In this document: positions 6,397 through 14,403 of the stretch, piece by piece
Position numbering within the stretch: the first letter of the stretch is position 1
Layout of the letters: each line of letters opens with the position of its first letter
Assembly (NCBI GenBank): GCA_046294815.1
Contig: JBKBOJ010000039.1
Span: 1-30,604 of the forward strand
Length of the DNA: 30,604 nt
Reading direction: 5' to 3'
Origin: Pelomonas sp046294815
GTDB lineage: Bacteria; Pseudomonadota; Gammaproteobacteria; Burkholderiales; Burkholderiaceae_C
Notes under the pieces: generated by a model
Told to the model about the DNA's origin: nothing
Seen by the model: only the letters and a program-made list of their open reading frames with translations
The model's database searches: none
Made by a program: the position numbers and the translations under genes

Positions 6397-7176
6397 TCAG
6401 AAGCTGGTCAGCGTCGTGGGGCCGGCGTCGCGCGATGGCGGACGCAGGTACTGGCCCAGCGTGCCGGCCATCGCGGCCATGACGCCGGCGGCCAGCAGCC
6501 AGGGCTGGGTCTTGCGAGCGTTGCGTTCGGGGCGCGGCCGCGGCGTGGCGATGGCCTGCAACAGCTGCAGTTCCTGCTGGCGCTCCTGAATCAGGAAGAC
6601 CAGCCGGTTGGGATCGGCGAAGCGCTGCGCCAGCGCGCGCACGGCCTTGAGCTCGCGCTGCTGAATGCGCACGCCCTGCGGGCGCAGCGCACAGCCCAGC
6701 GTGCGGGAGCGCAGGTACAGCGCCTTGGCGGCCAGGCGGTCCGGCACGCAGCCCACGCCGGCGTACAGGCAATTGGCCAGGTTGAACGTGGCTTCGGCAT
6801 GGCCAGCGGCCGCCGCGGAGATGTAGGCCGACAGGCCCCGGCTTTCGTCCGCAGGCCCCCCGCGGCCGGTCATCAGCACGCGGCCGAACTGGAAGCGCCC
6901 GATGGCGCTGCCCTTGGCGGCTGCCTTCTCCAGCAGCACGCGCGCCTGCACGGGGTCTGCCGGCATGCCCAGACCTTCGAGCTGGCACAGGCCCAGCATG
7001 GCCATGCCGTCCCGGTCGCCGCCTTCAGCCGCGGCGCGGAACCAGCCAACGGCCCGCTTGTAGTCGGGCGATGCGGCATGAAACAGCAGCATTCCCTGCT
7101 TCAGCGGGTCGACGGGCGGCGTCGTGAGGGACTTCAGTTGCAGGGTGGGGCTGAAGCCGGGATCTCGGGAGTTCAT
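6397..7176 (-). CDS. Sel1-like repeat protein with C-terminal membrane anchor
   Basis: The 259-residue protein contains about three Sel1-like repeats at 40-150 (AVGWFRAAAEGGDRDGMAML, ARVLLEKAAAKGSAIGRFQFG and GLSAYISAAAAGHAEATFNLA), which form helical solenoids used for protein contacts. A basic, glutamine-rich region follows, then one hydrophobic segment near 225-242 (PWLLAAGVMAAMAGTLGQYL), so it is probably tail-anchored with the repeats in the cytoplasm. There is no signal peptide. It reads in the same direction as lysR and lldD and may share their transcript. Its partner and process are unknown. Confidence 0.82.
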   Translation of the reverse strand: MNSRDPGFSPTLQLKSLTTPPVDPLKQGMLLFHAASPDYKRAVGWFRAAAEGGDRDGMAMLGLCQLEGLGMPADPVQARVLLEKAAAKGSAIGRFQFGRVLMTGRGGPADESRGLSAYISAAAAGHAEATFNLANCLYAGVGCVPDRLAAKALYLRSRTLGCALRPQGVRIQQRELKAVRALAQRFADPNRLVFLIQERQQELQLLQAIATPRPRPERNARKTQPWLLAAGVMAAMAGTLGQYLRPPSRDAGPTTLTSF

Positions 7177-7720
7177 CCAGTAGCAAACCAGGGGCGCGGT
7201 GGTACTCCTAGATTCTCAGTCAAGCGCATGACCTAGCCCAGCGGACCCGGCGCCGCTGCGACTTGTGGTTTCCTGTCTGACCGGGTGAGGTTGTGAAATA
7301 GTGCACGCTTTCTCGGGCGCTGGCCCGGCAGCGTGGGCGGGCCTGCGCAAGCGCTCAGCGCCATGAGTTTTTCATGCCTCGCATGCCATGCTTCGGCCCC
7401 GCCCGACGCCGCGCAGGCCGCGGCGCATGAGGCTGCGTCGCGATGCCAGCATCGGAAACAGCGGTGCTGACGTCGTGCACGATCTGGCCCTCGGACCAGA
7501 CCCGGCCACGCAGGCCACGCCGATGTCGCGGTGGGCGGTAAGCAGCAAGGCCAGCGGGAAGACGGTGAGCGGTGCGGCGCCGAAGGTACGGAGAGAACGC
7601 ATGGGCCGCAGCGTCGTATGCCGCGCCAGGGGCCTGGTTACCGGGTGCAGCGCGCAGGGACCGATTGCAACATCCCCGCACAACTGCGCGCGAGGTGCAG
7701 CGCGACGTGGGGCATCGGTC
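7177..7720. other. 544-base gap, no confident gene
   Basis: The left part holds the upstream region of the Sel1 gene (minus strand), without a clear -35/-10 pair. The right part (about 7355-7602) shows a weak minus-strand coding signal split over two frames, described separately. No RNA gene or mobile element was recognised. Confidence 0.5.
7355..7602 (-). pseudogene. Possible frameshifted small exported protein
   Basis: From ATG 7602 (minus strand) the frame encodes a signal-peptide-like start, MRSLRTFGAAPLTVFPLALLLTA, with good G/C-ending codons for about 35 residues. Near 7500 the codon signal moves to a second frame (RVWSEGQIVHDVSTAVSDAG) that ends at 7355, while the first frame continues with poor codons to 7372. 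This would fit a small gene broken by a frameshift, or a chance pattern. No ribosome binding site and no recognised family were seen. Confidence 0.22.
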
Positions 7721-10039
7721 TCAGATCTGCCACCAGGCCGGCAGCAGGGCCCGCACCTCGGGCCGGCGGTAGCGCCGGTCCAGCAGCCACACATAGCCGC
7801 GGTCGTCCATTGAGCGCAGCACGCGGCCGGCGGCCTGCACGACCTTCTGCAGCCCGGGCACGAGGTCGGCGTAGCCGTGGTCGGCGCCGAACATGGCGTC
7901 CAGCCGCGCGCGGAGCTGGTCCTGGAGCGGCGACACCGGCGGCAGGCCCAGTGTGGCGATGAAGGCGCCGATGAGGCGGGTGCCGGGCAGGTCCACGCCC
8001 TCGGCGAACGCGCCGCCCAACACGGCGAAGCCGATGCCGCGACCGTCCGGCACGAAGCGGTCCAGGAAGGCGCGCCGCGCGCCCTCGCCCATGCTGCGCG
8101 CCTGACTCCACTGGGGCAGCTCCGGGTGGCGCTGAGCCAGCCGTGCGGCGGCACGGTCCAGGTAGTCGAAGCTGCTGAAGAAGGCCAGATAGTTGCCGGG
8201 ATGCTGCTGGTATTGCGTGGCCAGCACGTCCACCAGCGCGTCCAGCGAGCGTTCGCGGTGCTCGTAGCGGGTGGACAGGTCGGCCACCTGCACCACCAGA
8301 TGCTCGGGCGGGAAGGGCGCGGGCACGTCCAGCCAGGCGGTGTCACGCGGCAGGCCCAGCAAGTCGCGCGCATAGTCGGGCGGGCCCAGCGTGGCCGAGA
8401 ACAGGGTGACGCTGTGCAGCCCCTCGAAGCGCTCCTGCAGGAAGTGGCCCGGCACGATGTTGCGCACGGACAGCAGCACGTCGCGCACCTCGCCGGTGTC
8501 CACCGGCTCGCTGTCTTCCAGCAGCGACAGATTCAGCGGCGTGTCGGCCACCGCCACGCGGCCGGCCGTGCGCTGCAGGTCGCACAGCGAATGCTTGTCC
8601 AGCCGATCCAGCAGCCGCTGCAGCCTGACGCACTCGAAGTAGAACTCGAGCATGGCGCCCACCTCCAGCGGATGGTTCTGCACATGCTCGCCCAGCACGG
8701 TGTGCACGCGCTGCAGCGCCTCGGCCAGTGGCTCGGGCAGTTCGGCCAGCGGCTGGTAGTCCTCGACCTGGTCGCGGCCCAGGCGCGCCAGCTCGCCGGC
8801 CAAGCGGCGCAGCGGCGGTTGCAGCAGCTTGGGCGCGGCGGCCACGGCCTCGCGCACGCGGGCCAGGCTCAGCGCAGCGCTGTACATGTCGCGCGCGCGG
8901 TCCACCAGGTTGTGCGCCTCGTCCACCAGCAGTGCCAGCTTCCAGCCCTGCGACTGCGCCAGGCCCCAGAGTTGGCCGTGGGGGTCGAAGGCATGGTGTA
9001 CGTCGCCCACCACCACGTCGGCCCAGCGCAGCAACTCCTGGCCCAGGTAGTAGGGGCAGACGCCGTGCGTCAGCGCGATGCGGCGCTGCGTCGGCGCGTC
9101 CAGCCACTGCACCCGCACGGCCTCGGCGCGGGCGGCGGGCAGCTTGTCGTAGAAGCCGTGCGCCAGCGGGCAAGCGTCGCCGTGGCAGGCCTTGTCGGGA
9201 TGTTCGCAGGCCTGGGTCTTGGCGGTCAGCGAGAGCACGCGCAGCGGCCGGCCCGGTGCGGCGTCGCGCAGCGCCTGCAAGGCCTCCAGCGCCATGATGC
9301 GGCCCGTGCCCTTGCAGGTCATGTAGCCGATCTTGTCGAGCTGCTGGCCGGGCATGGCGCGCAGCAGCGGGTAGAGCGTGCCCAGCGTCTTGCCGATGCC
9401 AGTGGGCGCCTGCGCCAGCAGATGGCGGCCGCGCGTGGCGACCTTGTAGACGGCCTCGGCCAGCAGGCGCTGGCCGGGGCGCAGTTCGCCCTTGGGGAAG
9501 GGCAGGGCGGCCAGCGCGGCATCGCGCGCGGCGCGGTGCGCGGCCTCCTGCGCGGCCCAGGCCTCGAAGGCGCGGCAGCGTGCCTCGAAAGCGGCCTGCA
9601 GCGCGGCGGCGCTGAGTTGGTTGCGCAACACGGTCTCGTGCTGGCTGTCGGCGTCCACATAGACCAGCGCCAGCTCCAGCTCGGCCAGGCCCCGGTCGGC
9701 GGCGATCAGCGCGCCATAGGTCTCAAGCTGCGCCCAATGCAGCGCGCGGCGGTTCTCGGGAATCAGGTCCACCGGGCCGCGGATGGTCTTGATCTCCTCC
9801 AGCCGGTTCACGTCGGCTTCATAGCCATCGGCCCGGCCGCGCACACGCAGCGACCCGAACCGGCCCTCCAGCGGCAGCTCGGTCTCGTAACCCGGTGAGC
9901 GCCGCGCCAGCACGGCCAGCTGCAGGGCCTGCCCCTCCAGCGCGGTGGCCGAGGGCGTGAAGCGCCGGTCCAGGCTGCCCGTCTTGGCCGTGAACTCGCA
10001 CAGGCTGCGCACGGAGACGGTATAGGTCCAGTCGGCCAT
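7721..10039 (-). CDS. DinG/XPD-like iron-sulfur helicase with PD-(D/E)XK-like N-terminus
   Basis: The 772-residue protein is a superfamily 2 helicase of the XPD/DinG group, expected to unwind DNA 5' to 3' using ATP. It has Walker A APTGIGKT (211-218), Walker B DEAH (373-376) and motif VI QAAGRVLR (735-742). Between motifs I and II are four cysteines (TQAC, KAC, DAC and GVCPYY) placed as in the 4Fe-4S domain. The N-terminal 200 residues look like a PD-(D/E)XK nuclease fold: GRADGY and EEIKT give the Asp and Glu-x-Lys, as in Cas4/RecB-like domains. The start MADWTYTV follows the dinB stop by four bases, so the two genes are almost surely cotranscribed, suggesting a joint role in damaged DNA processing. 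Nuclease activity is inferred. Confidence 0.88.
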   Translation of the reverse strand: MADWTYTVSVRSLCEFTAKTGSLDRRFTPSATALEGQALQLAVLARRSPGYETELPLEGRFGSLRVRGRADGYEADVNRLEEIKTIRGPVDLIPENRRALHWAQLETYGALIAADRGLAELELALVYVDADSQHETVLRNQLSAAALQAAFEARCRAFEAWAAQEAAHRAARDAALAALPFPKGELRPGQRLLAEAVYKVATRGRHLLAQAPTGIGKTLGTLYPLLRAMPGQQLDKIGYMTCKGTGRIMALEALQALRDAAPGRPLRVLSLTAKTQACEHPDKACHGDACPLAHGFYDKLPAARAEAVRVQWLDAPTQRRIALTHGVCPYYLGQELLRWADVVVGDVHHAFDPHGQLWGLAQSQGWKLALLVDEAHNLVDRARDMYSAALSLARVREAVAAAPKLLQPPLRRLAGELARLGRDQVEDYQPLAELPEPLAEALQRVHTVLGEHVQNHPLEVGAMLEFYFECVRLQRLLDRLDKHSLCDLQRTAGRVAVADTPLNLSLLEDSEPVDTGEVRDVLLSVRNIVPGHFLQERFEGLHSVTLFSATLGPPDYARDLLGLPRDTAWLDVPAPFPPEHLVVQVADLSTRYEHRERSLDALVDVLATQYQQHPGNYLAFFSSFDYLDRAAARLAQRHPELPQWSQARSMGEGARRAFLDRFVPDGRGIGFAVLGGAFAEGVDLPGTRLIGAFIATLGLPPVSPLQDQLRARLDAMFGADHGYADLVPGLQKVVQAAGRVLRSMDDRGYVWLLDRRYRRPEVRALLPAWWQI

Positions 10040-10043
10040 CAGG

Positions 10044-11252
10044 TCAGAACAGCGAGAGGTTCTCGCACGCCGATTCGGCGTTGCACGCCTTCGCGGGCGC
10101 AGCGGCCTGCAGTTCGCTGGCATGCACCAGGTTGCCTACGCGCACGCCCATCAGCCGCAGCCGCTTGTCGAACTTCACGCGCTTGAGGCACAGGCCCACG
10201 GCGCTGCGGATGTCGGCGGCGCTGGCCACCGGCGTCTGCAGCGTCTGGTCGCGCGTGACGGTCACGAAGCCCTCGAAGCGCAGCTTGATGCCCACTGTCT
10301 TGCCTGCATAGCGCTTGCGTGCCAGGTCTTGCGACAGCCGCTCGCACAGCTCGTCCATGATGCGGCCCAGCAGCGCCTTGTCGTGCTTGGCGCTGAGGTC
10401 GCGCTCGAAGGTGGTCTCGCGGCTGACGGACACCGGCTCGCTGTACGTGATCAAGGGTCGGTTGTCGCGCCCATGCGCGGCGTCGTGCAGCCAGCGGCCG
10501 TAGCTGTCGCCGAACTGCTCGATGAGCCAGCGCGGGTCCGCTGCGGCGATGTCGCCGACGGTCCGCAGTCCGAGCTTGACGAGCTTGTCGCCCGCCTTGG
10601 GACCGATGCCGTTGATCTTGCGCACCTCCAGCGGCCAGATGCGGCCGGGGACGTCGTCCAGCGTCAGCACGGTGATGCCGTCGGGCTTGTCCAGCTCGCT
10701 GGCGATCTTGCTGAGCAGCTTGTTGGGCGTGACGCCGATGGAGCAGGTCAGGCCCGTGGCGCGCCAGACCGAGTTCTTGATCTCGCGCGCGACCGCCTTC
10801 ACACCGCCCAGCGGATCGTGGCCCACGGTGTCGCGCACGCCGGGCACGTCGGAGAGGTCGATGTAGATCTCGTCGATGCCGCGGTCCTCGATGACCGGCG
10901 CCACCTCGGCCACCGCCGCCTTGAAGAGGCGCGAGTACTTGCGGTAGCTGTCGAAGTCGGCCGGCAGCAGGATGGCGTCGGGCGCCCTGAGCGCGGCCTT
11001 CATCAGCCCCATGGCCGAGAACACGCCCAGGTCGCGCGCGGCATAGGTGGAGGTGGTGACGACGCCGCGGCCGGTGTAGTCGCGCAGCCGGGCGTACTGC
11101 CAGCTTCCATCGGCCAGCTGCCGCGGCGCGTCGGCGCGGCGGCCGCCGATGACCACCGCCTGCCCTTTGAGCTGCGGATAACGCAGCAGCTCGACGGACG
11201 CGTAGAAGGCGTCCATGTCGAGGTGGGCGATCCAGCGGTCGGGTTGCGGCAT
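10044..11252 (-). CDS. dinB: DNA polymerase IV (Y-family translesion polymerase)
   Basis: The 402-residue protein has the Y-family catalytic motifs: HLDMDAFYASVE near the start (first metal-binding Asp and the steric-gate region), the central acidic DEIYIDLSD stretch, and CSIGVTPNKLLSKIASELDKP. The thumb HhH element KINGIGPKAGDKL and a little-finger domain follow. The C-terminus ENLSLF fits a beta-clamp binding motif. It inserts nucleotides opposite lesions without proofreading. The segment RADAPRQLADGSWQYARLRD enlarges the fingers relative to E. coli DinB. The start MPQPDRW precedes the first motif directly; the open frame continues upstream but is not coding there. I saw no LexA box in the short upstream region. 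It is followed by the helicase gene after four bases. Confidence 0.93.
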   Translation of the reverse strand: MPQPDRWIAHLDMDAFYASVELLRYPQLKGQAVVIGGRRADAPRQLADGSWQYARLRDYTGRGVVTTSTYAARDLGVFSAMGLMKAALRAPDAILLPADFDSYRKYSRLFKAAVAEVAPVIEDRGIDEIYIDLSDVPGVRDTVGHDPLGGVKAVAREIKNSVWRATGLTCSIGVTPNKLLSKIASELDKPDGITVLTLDDVPGRIWPLEVRKINGIGPKAGDKLVKLGLRTVGDIAAADPRWLIEQFGDSYGRWLHDAAHGRDNRPLITYSEPVSVSRETTFERDLSAKHDKALLGRIMDELCERLSQDLARKRYAGKTVGIKLRFEGFVTVTRDQTLQTPVASAADIRSAVGLCLKRVKFDKRLRLMGVRVGNLVHASELQAAAPAKACNAESACENLSLF

Positions 11253-11334
11253 GGGGCCCGATTGTCGGTGGGCGTGCTGACAGCCCGGGGCAGCAGCCTG
11301 GTTGGCCCCTCGCGTTGGATTGCTGCGCGCGGCC

Positions 11335-11562
11335 TCAGGCTTTGCCTGATGCGCCATCACGGCGGGTCGGCGGGCCGCTCTGGGCGGCGTCGGACGCAGC
11401 GTCCAGCCCCCAACTCTGCCAGTCGGGGCCGAACAGCTCGCTGGGGTGGGGCGTGGCCAGGCTGCCGTTGCCGCACTGCATGTCGTCGGCGGGGCAGTAG
11501 CGGTCACAGCCCCAGCAGATGCGCTGAGGGTTGGCGGGCAGGATGGGGAACTTCTTGGCCAT
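11335..11562 (-). CDS. DUF3079 small cysteine-rich protein
   Basis: The 75-residue protein starts MAKKFPILPANPQRICWGCDRYC and continues with CGNGSLATPHPSELFG and DWQSWGL, which fits the DUF3079 family of short proteobacterial proteins. Four cysteines (C-x2-C-x3-C-x6-C) could bind zinc or an iron-sulfur cluster. The last 20 or so residues are low in conservation. It is divergent from narX (75 bases between starts) and upstream of dinB on the same strand (82 bases). Function is unknown; the cysteine pattern is seen, metal binding is inferred. Confidence 0.85.
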   Translation of the reverse strand: MAKKFPILPANPQRICWGCDRYCPADDMQCGNGSLATPHPSELFGPDWQSWGLDAASDAAQSGPPTRRDGASGKA

Positions 11563-11637
11563 GGGGCACAGCCTGCCGGCGGCCCAGCCGGTCAGCCTTG
11601 ATGCAGCGCAAGGTCCGGCCGCGCCGGGTTGCCCAGA

Positions 11638-13509
11638 ATGCCGGACATGCCGAACCGATGGAGCCGCGCCCGCCTTGCCACCAAGATCGGCGTTTTGGGG
11701 GGGGCGCTGCTGATCATCGCGCTGGGCTCCATCGGGCTGACGCTGTGGATAGGCTGGCAGCTCGAGGGCGGGGCCGCCGCGGTCAATGAGGCGGGGCGAC
11801 TGCGCATGCAGACCTGGCGCATGGCCCATCAGGCGGCGACCGGCGACTTGGCGCCGCTGCGCGCCCAGGCGCGCGCCTACGAGGCCGGGCTGCGCCAGCT
11901 GCGCGAGGGCGACCCGGCACGGCCGCTGTTCCTGCCGCGCGACGAGCGCACTGCCGCGGCTTACCAGGCGGTGGCCGCGGACTGGCGGGCGCTGAAGGCT
12001 GCCGCGCCGGACGGCGTGCCGGCACTGGACGCCGCGCAGGCCGAGGCGCTGGTGCGGCGGGTGGACGTGTTGGTCAATGCGGTGGAAGCGCGCATGGCGG
12101 CCTGGAACTCGCTGCTGTCGGCCGTGCAGCTGGCGCTGGTGGGACTGGCCATCGCGGCGTCGTTGATCTTTCTGTATGCCTCGCACCTGGTGGTGTTTGC
12201 GCCGGTGGACCGGCTGCGCCGCGGGCTCAAGGCGCTGGAGCAGGGCACGCTGGACGCCCGCATCCCCGAGGACGCGCAGGACGAGTTCGGCGAGCTGGCG
12301 CGTGGCTTCAACCGCATGGCCGAGAGGCTGCAGGCCGTCTATCGCGGCATGGAGGACGAGGTGCGCGCCAAGACGGCCGACCTGCGGCAGGAGCAGCGCC
12401 GCCTGGCCGCGCTGTACGACGCCGCGGCGTTTGCGGCCGGCGCCCGCTCGCAGCGCGAGCTGGCGGCGGGCTTTGCCGACCGGTTGCGCCGGGTGGCGCG
12501 GGCCGACGCGGTGGCCGTGCGCTGGGTGGACCCAAGCGAGCAGCGCATGGTGCTGCTGGCGGCGCAGGGTCTGCCGCCCGCCATGCTGGAGGCCGAGCGC
12601 TGCCTGACGCCGGGCGCCTGCCATTGCGGCAGCCCGGGGCCGCGGGCGCGCGTGATCCCCATCGCCGACGCAACGGGCAGCTCGCACTGCGCCAAGGCCA
12701 GCTTCGTCGCGCTGGTCAACGTGGGGCTGACGCTGCAGGGCCGCACGGTGGGCGAGATCGATCTGCTCTACCGCGAGACGCCGGAGCTGCCGCAGGCCGA
12801 CCGTGAGCTGCTTGACAGCCTGGCCAGCCACCTGTCCAGCGCGATGGACAGCCTGCGCAATGAGGCGCTGCAGCGTGAGGCCGCCGTGGCCGAGGAGCGC
12901 GGCATGCTGGCGCGCGAGCTGCACGACTCCATTGCGCAGAGCCTGGCCTTCATGAAGATCCAGCTGCAGCTGCTGCAAGACGCGCAGCGCAACGGCCAGG
13001 GCGCCACGGTGGCTCGTCTGCTGGACGAGCTGGCGCTGGGCCTGAAGGAGAGCACGGCCGACGTGCGGGCGCTGCTGATGCATTTCCGCACCCGCACCGA
13101 TGGCGACGATTTGTTGCCGGCGCTGCAGCAGACCTTGCAGAAATTCCGCCTGCAAAGCGGCGTGCAGGCCGAGCTGGAAGTGGACGGCCATGGCGCGCCG
13201 CTGCCGGCCGACGTGCAGGTCCAGCTGCTGCACGTGGTGCAGGAGGCGCTGTCCAACGTGCGCAAGCATGCCGGCGCCCGCCAGGTGCATGTGCGCCTGA
13301 GCCACCAGCCGCATTGGCAGATCGACATTCGCGACGATGGCTGCGGCTTCGACGCCGCAGCCGGCCCGCCCGACGACAGCCATGTGGGCCTGCGCATCAT
13401 GAAGGAGCGTGCGGCCAAGGTGGGCGCGGCGGTGGAGGTGGACTCGCGGCCCGGCGCGGGCACGCGCGTGCGCGTCTGGCTGCCGGAATCTGAGGTGCTG
13501 AATCCATGA
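11638..13509 (+). CDS. narX: NarX-type nitrate/nitrite sensor histidine kinase
   Basis: From ATG 11638 (623 residues) the layout is: membrane helix 1 (about 14-36), a periplasmic sensor with the P-box-like EAGRLRMQTWRMA that binds nitrate/nitrite in NarX, membrane helix 2 (about 158-180), a HAMP linker, a central module with four cysteines (C322, C328, C330, C351), and a HisKA_3 kinase with phospho-acceptor H429 in RELHDSIAQS and ATPase boxes EALSNVRKHA and DDGCGFD. It should phosphorylate NarL when nitrate is present. Starts at TTG 11629 and ATG 11647 are also possible; none has a clear ribosome binding site. A G8 run (11697-11704) lies inside the codons for helix 1. Its stop overlaps the narL start (ATGA). 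Confidence 0.92.
   Translation: MPDMPNRWSRARLATKIGVLGGALLIIALGSIGLTLWIGWQLEGGAAAVNEAGRLRMQTWRMAHQAATGDLAPLRAQARAYEAGLRQLREGDPARPLFLPRDERTAAAYQAVAADWRALKAAAPDGVPALDAAQAEALVRRVDVLVNAVEARMAAWNSLLSAVQLALVGLAIAASLIFLYASHLVVFAPVDRLRRGLKALEQGTLDARIPEDAQDEFGELARGFNRMAERLQAVYRGMEDEVRAKTADLRQEQRRLAALYDAAAFAAGARSQRELAAGFADRLRRVARADAVAVRWVDPSEQRMVLLAAQGLPPAMLEAERCLTPGACHCGSPGPRARVIPIADATGSSHCAKASFVALVNVGLTLQGRTVGEIDLLYRETPELPQADRELLDSLASHLSSAMDSLRNEALQREAAVAEERGMLARELHDSIAQSLAFMKIQLQLLQDAQRNGQGATVARLLDELALGLKESTADVRALLMHFRTRTDGDDLLPALQQTLQKFRLQSGVQAELEVDGHGAPLPADVQVQLLHVVQEALSNVRKHAGARQVHVRLSHQPHWQIDIRDDGCGFDAAAGPPDDSHVGLRIMKERAAKVGAAVEVDSRPGAGTRVRVWLPESEVLNP
11697..11704 (+). repeat. G8 homopolymer inside narX
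   Basis: Four T residues are followed by eight G residues in the codons for VLGGA of the first membrane helix. A one-base slip would shift the frame within the first 25 codons and abolish the kinase. Confidence 0.75.
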
Positions 13510-14162
13510 ACCACGATCCCATTCGCATCGTCGTCGTCGACGACCACACCTTGTTCCGCCGCGGGCTGATTGCGCTGCTGGGCACGCAGCCGCAGTTGCA
13601 AGTCGTCGGCGAGGCGGGCGATGCCAGCGCGGCCGAGCGGCTGGCCGCCGAGCTGCAGCCGCAGGTCATGCTGCTGGACAACCACCTGCCTGGTGTCAGC
13701 GGGGTGCAGGCACTGCCGGCGCTGAAGGCCGCCGCGCCGCGCTGCCAGGTGCTGATGTTGACGATGAGCGAGTCCGAGGCCGACCTGGCCGCCGCGCTGC
13801 GCGCCGGCGCCTGCGGCTATCTGCTGAAGACGGCCGACAACGCCGAGCTGACCCAGGCCATCGAGCGCGCGGTGCGCGGCGTGTCGAGCTTTAGCGCCGA
13901 GATGGCCGGCAAGCTGGCCACAGCCTTCCGCCACGAGGTCGCCGCCCCGCCACCGCCGCCGCCCGACCCGCTGGCGCTGCTGTCGCCGCGCGAGCGCGAG
14001 ATTGCCGAGCTGATCGCCCGTGGCGACTCCAACAAGCAAATCGCCCGCGCGCTGGGCATCGCCGAGACCACGGTCAAGATCCATGTGCAGCACCTGCTGC
14101 GCAAGCTGGATCTGGACTCGCGTGTGCAGGCGGCGGTGCTGGTGACGCAGCAGCGCGGCTAG
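13506..14162 (+). CDS. narL: NarL-type response regulator
   Basis: The 218-residue protein has a receiver domain (1-125) with the acidic pocket D12/D13, phospho-acceptor D58 in LLDNHLPG, and the conserved lysine in LLKTAD. A proline-rich linker (PPPPPPDP, about 150-157) leads to a LuxR/FixJ-type DNA-binding domain (about 158-215, LSPREREIAELIARG, then TTVKIHVQHLLRKL). Partnering with the adjacent NarX is strongly implied by the 4-base overlap. It should activate the narK and narG transcription units in response to nitrate. Histidine follows the Asn after D58 where many relatives have Met; this is within the normal variation of the family. Confidence 0.94.
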   Translation: MNHDPIRIVVVDDHTLFRRGLIALLGTQPQLQVVGEAGDASAAERLAAELQPQVMLLDNHLPGVSGVQALPALKAAAPRCQVLMLTMSESEADLAAALRAGACGYLLKTADNAELTQAIERAVRGVSSFSAEMAGKLATAFRHEVAAPPPPPPDPLALLSPREREIAELIARGDSNKQIARALGIAETTVKIHVQHLLRKLDLDSRVQAAVLVTQQRG

Positions 14163-14175
14163 CCCCGATCCGGGG
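14163..14175 (+). terminator. Weak GC hairpin after narL
   Basis: CCCCG-ATC-CGGGG begins directly after the narL stop. It is short and followed by CGATTGGTT rather than a T-run, so it may stabilise the transcript end but is not a convincing intrinsic terminator. Confidence 0.25.
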
Positions 14176-14272
14176 CGATTGGTTGGCTTCGGGGGCTGGG
14201 GCGCAATGGCTCCATGTGCCACCGGGCCGGCCCGGCGGCCTTCCTGGGCCCACGTCGATTCAGCATGTGGCG

Positions 14273-14288
14273 TAGTTCTTAGGAACGA
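14273..14288. promoter_or_regulatory. 7-2-7 inverted repeat upstream of narK1, possible NarL site
   Basis: TAGTTCT-TA-GGAACGA has the 7-2-7 layout of paired NarL heptamers, with symmetric GTTC/GAAC. The left heptamer differs from the E. coli consensus TACYYMT at one base, the right one at several. It lies about 115 bases before the narK1 start. Confidence 0.3.
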
Positions 14289-14370
14289 TGCTGAGCAGCG
14301 CACCGTCCTCCCGGCGAGCGGTGTTGCGCTGATCCTGCTGGTGAATGGGCACTGGCCGCCGCGCGCGGGA

Positions 14371-14390
14371 CAGTGACGCCATCGTCACTG
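14371..14390 (+). promoter_or_regulatory. Leader hairpin abutting the narK1 ribosome binding site
   Basis: CAGTGACG at 14371-14378 and CGTCACTG at 14383-14390 pair perfectly over a CCAT loop. The very next bases are AGGAGGAAAG, a strong Shine-Dalgarno, with ATG at 14404. The stem could modulate ribosome access, protect the RNA end, or act as a DNA operator. Confidence 0.55.
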
Positions 14391-14403
14391 AGGAGGAAAG
14401 CGC

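Noticed and set aside
11253..11334. LexA-type SOS box upstream of dinB
   Set aside because: TTGT and ACAG are present, but their spacing is 14 bases, not the 8 required for CTGT-N8-ACAG.
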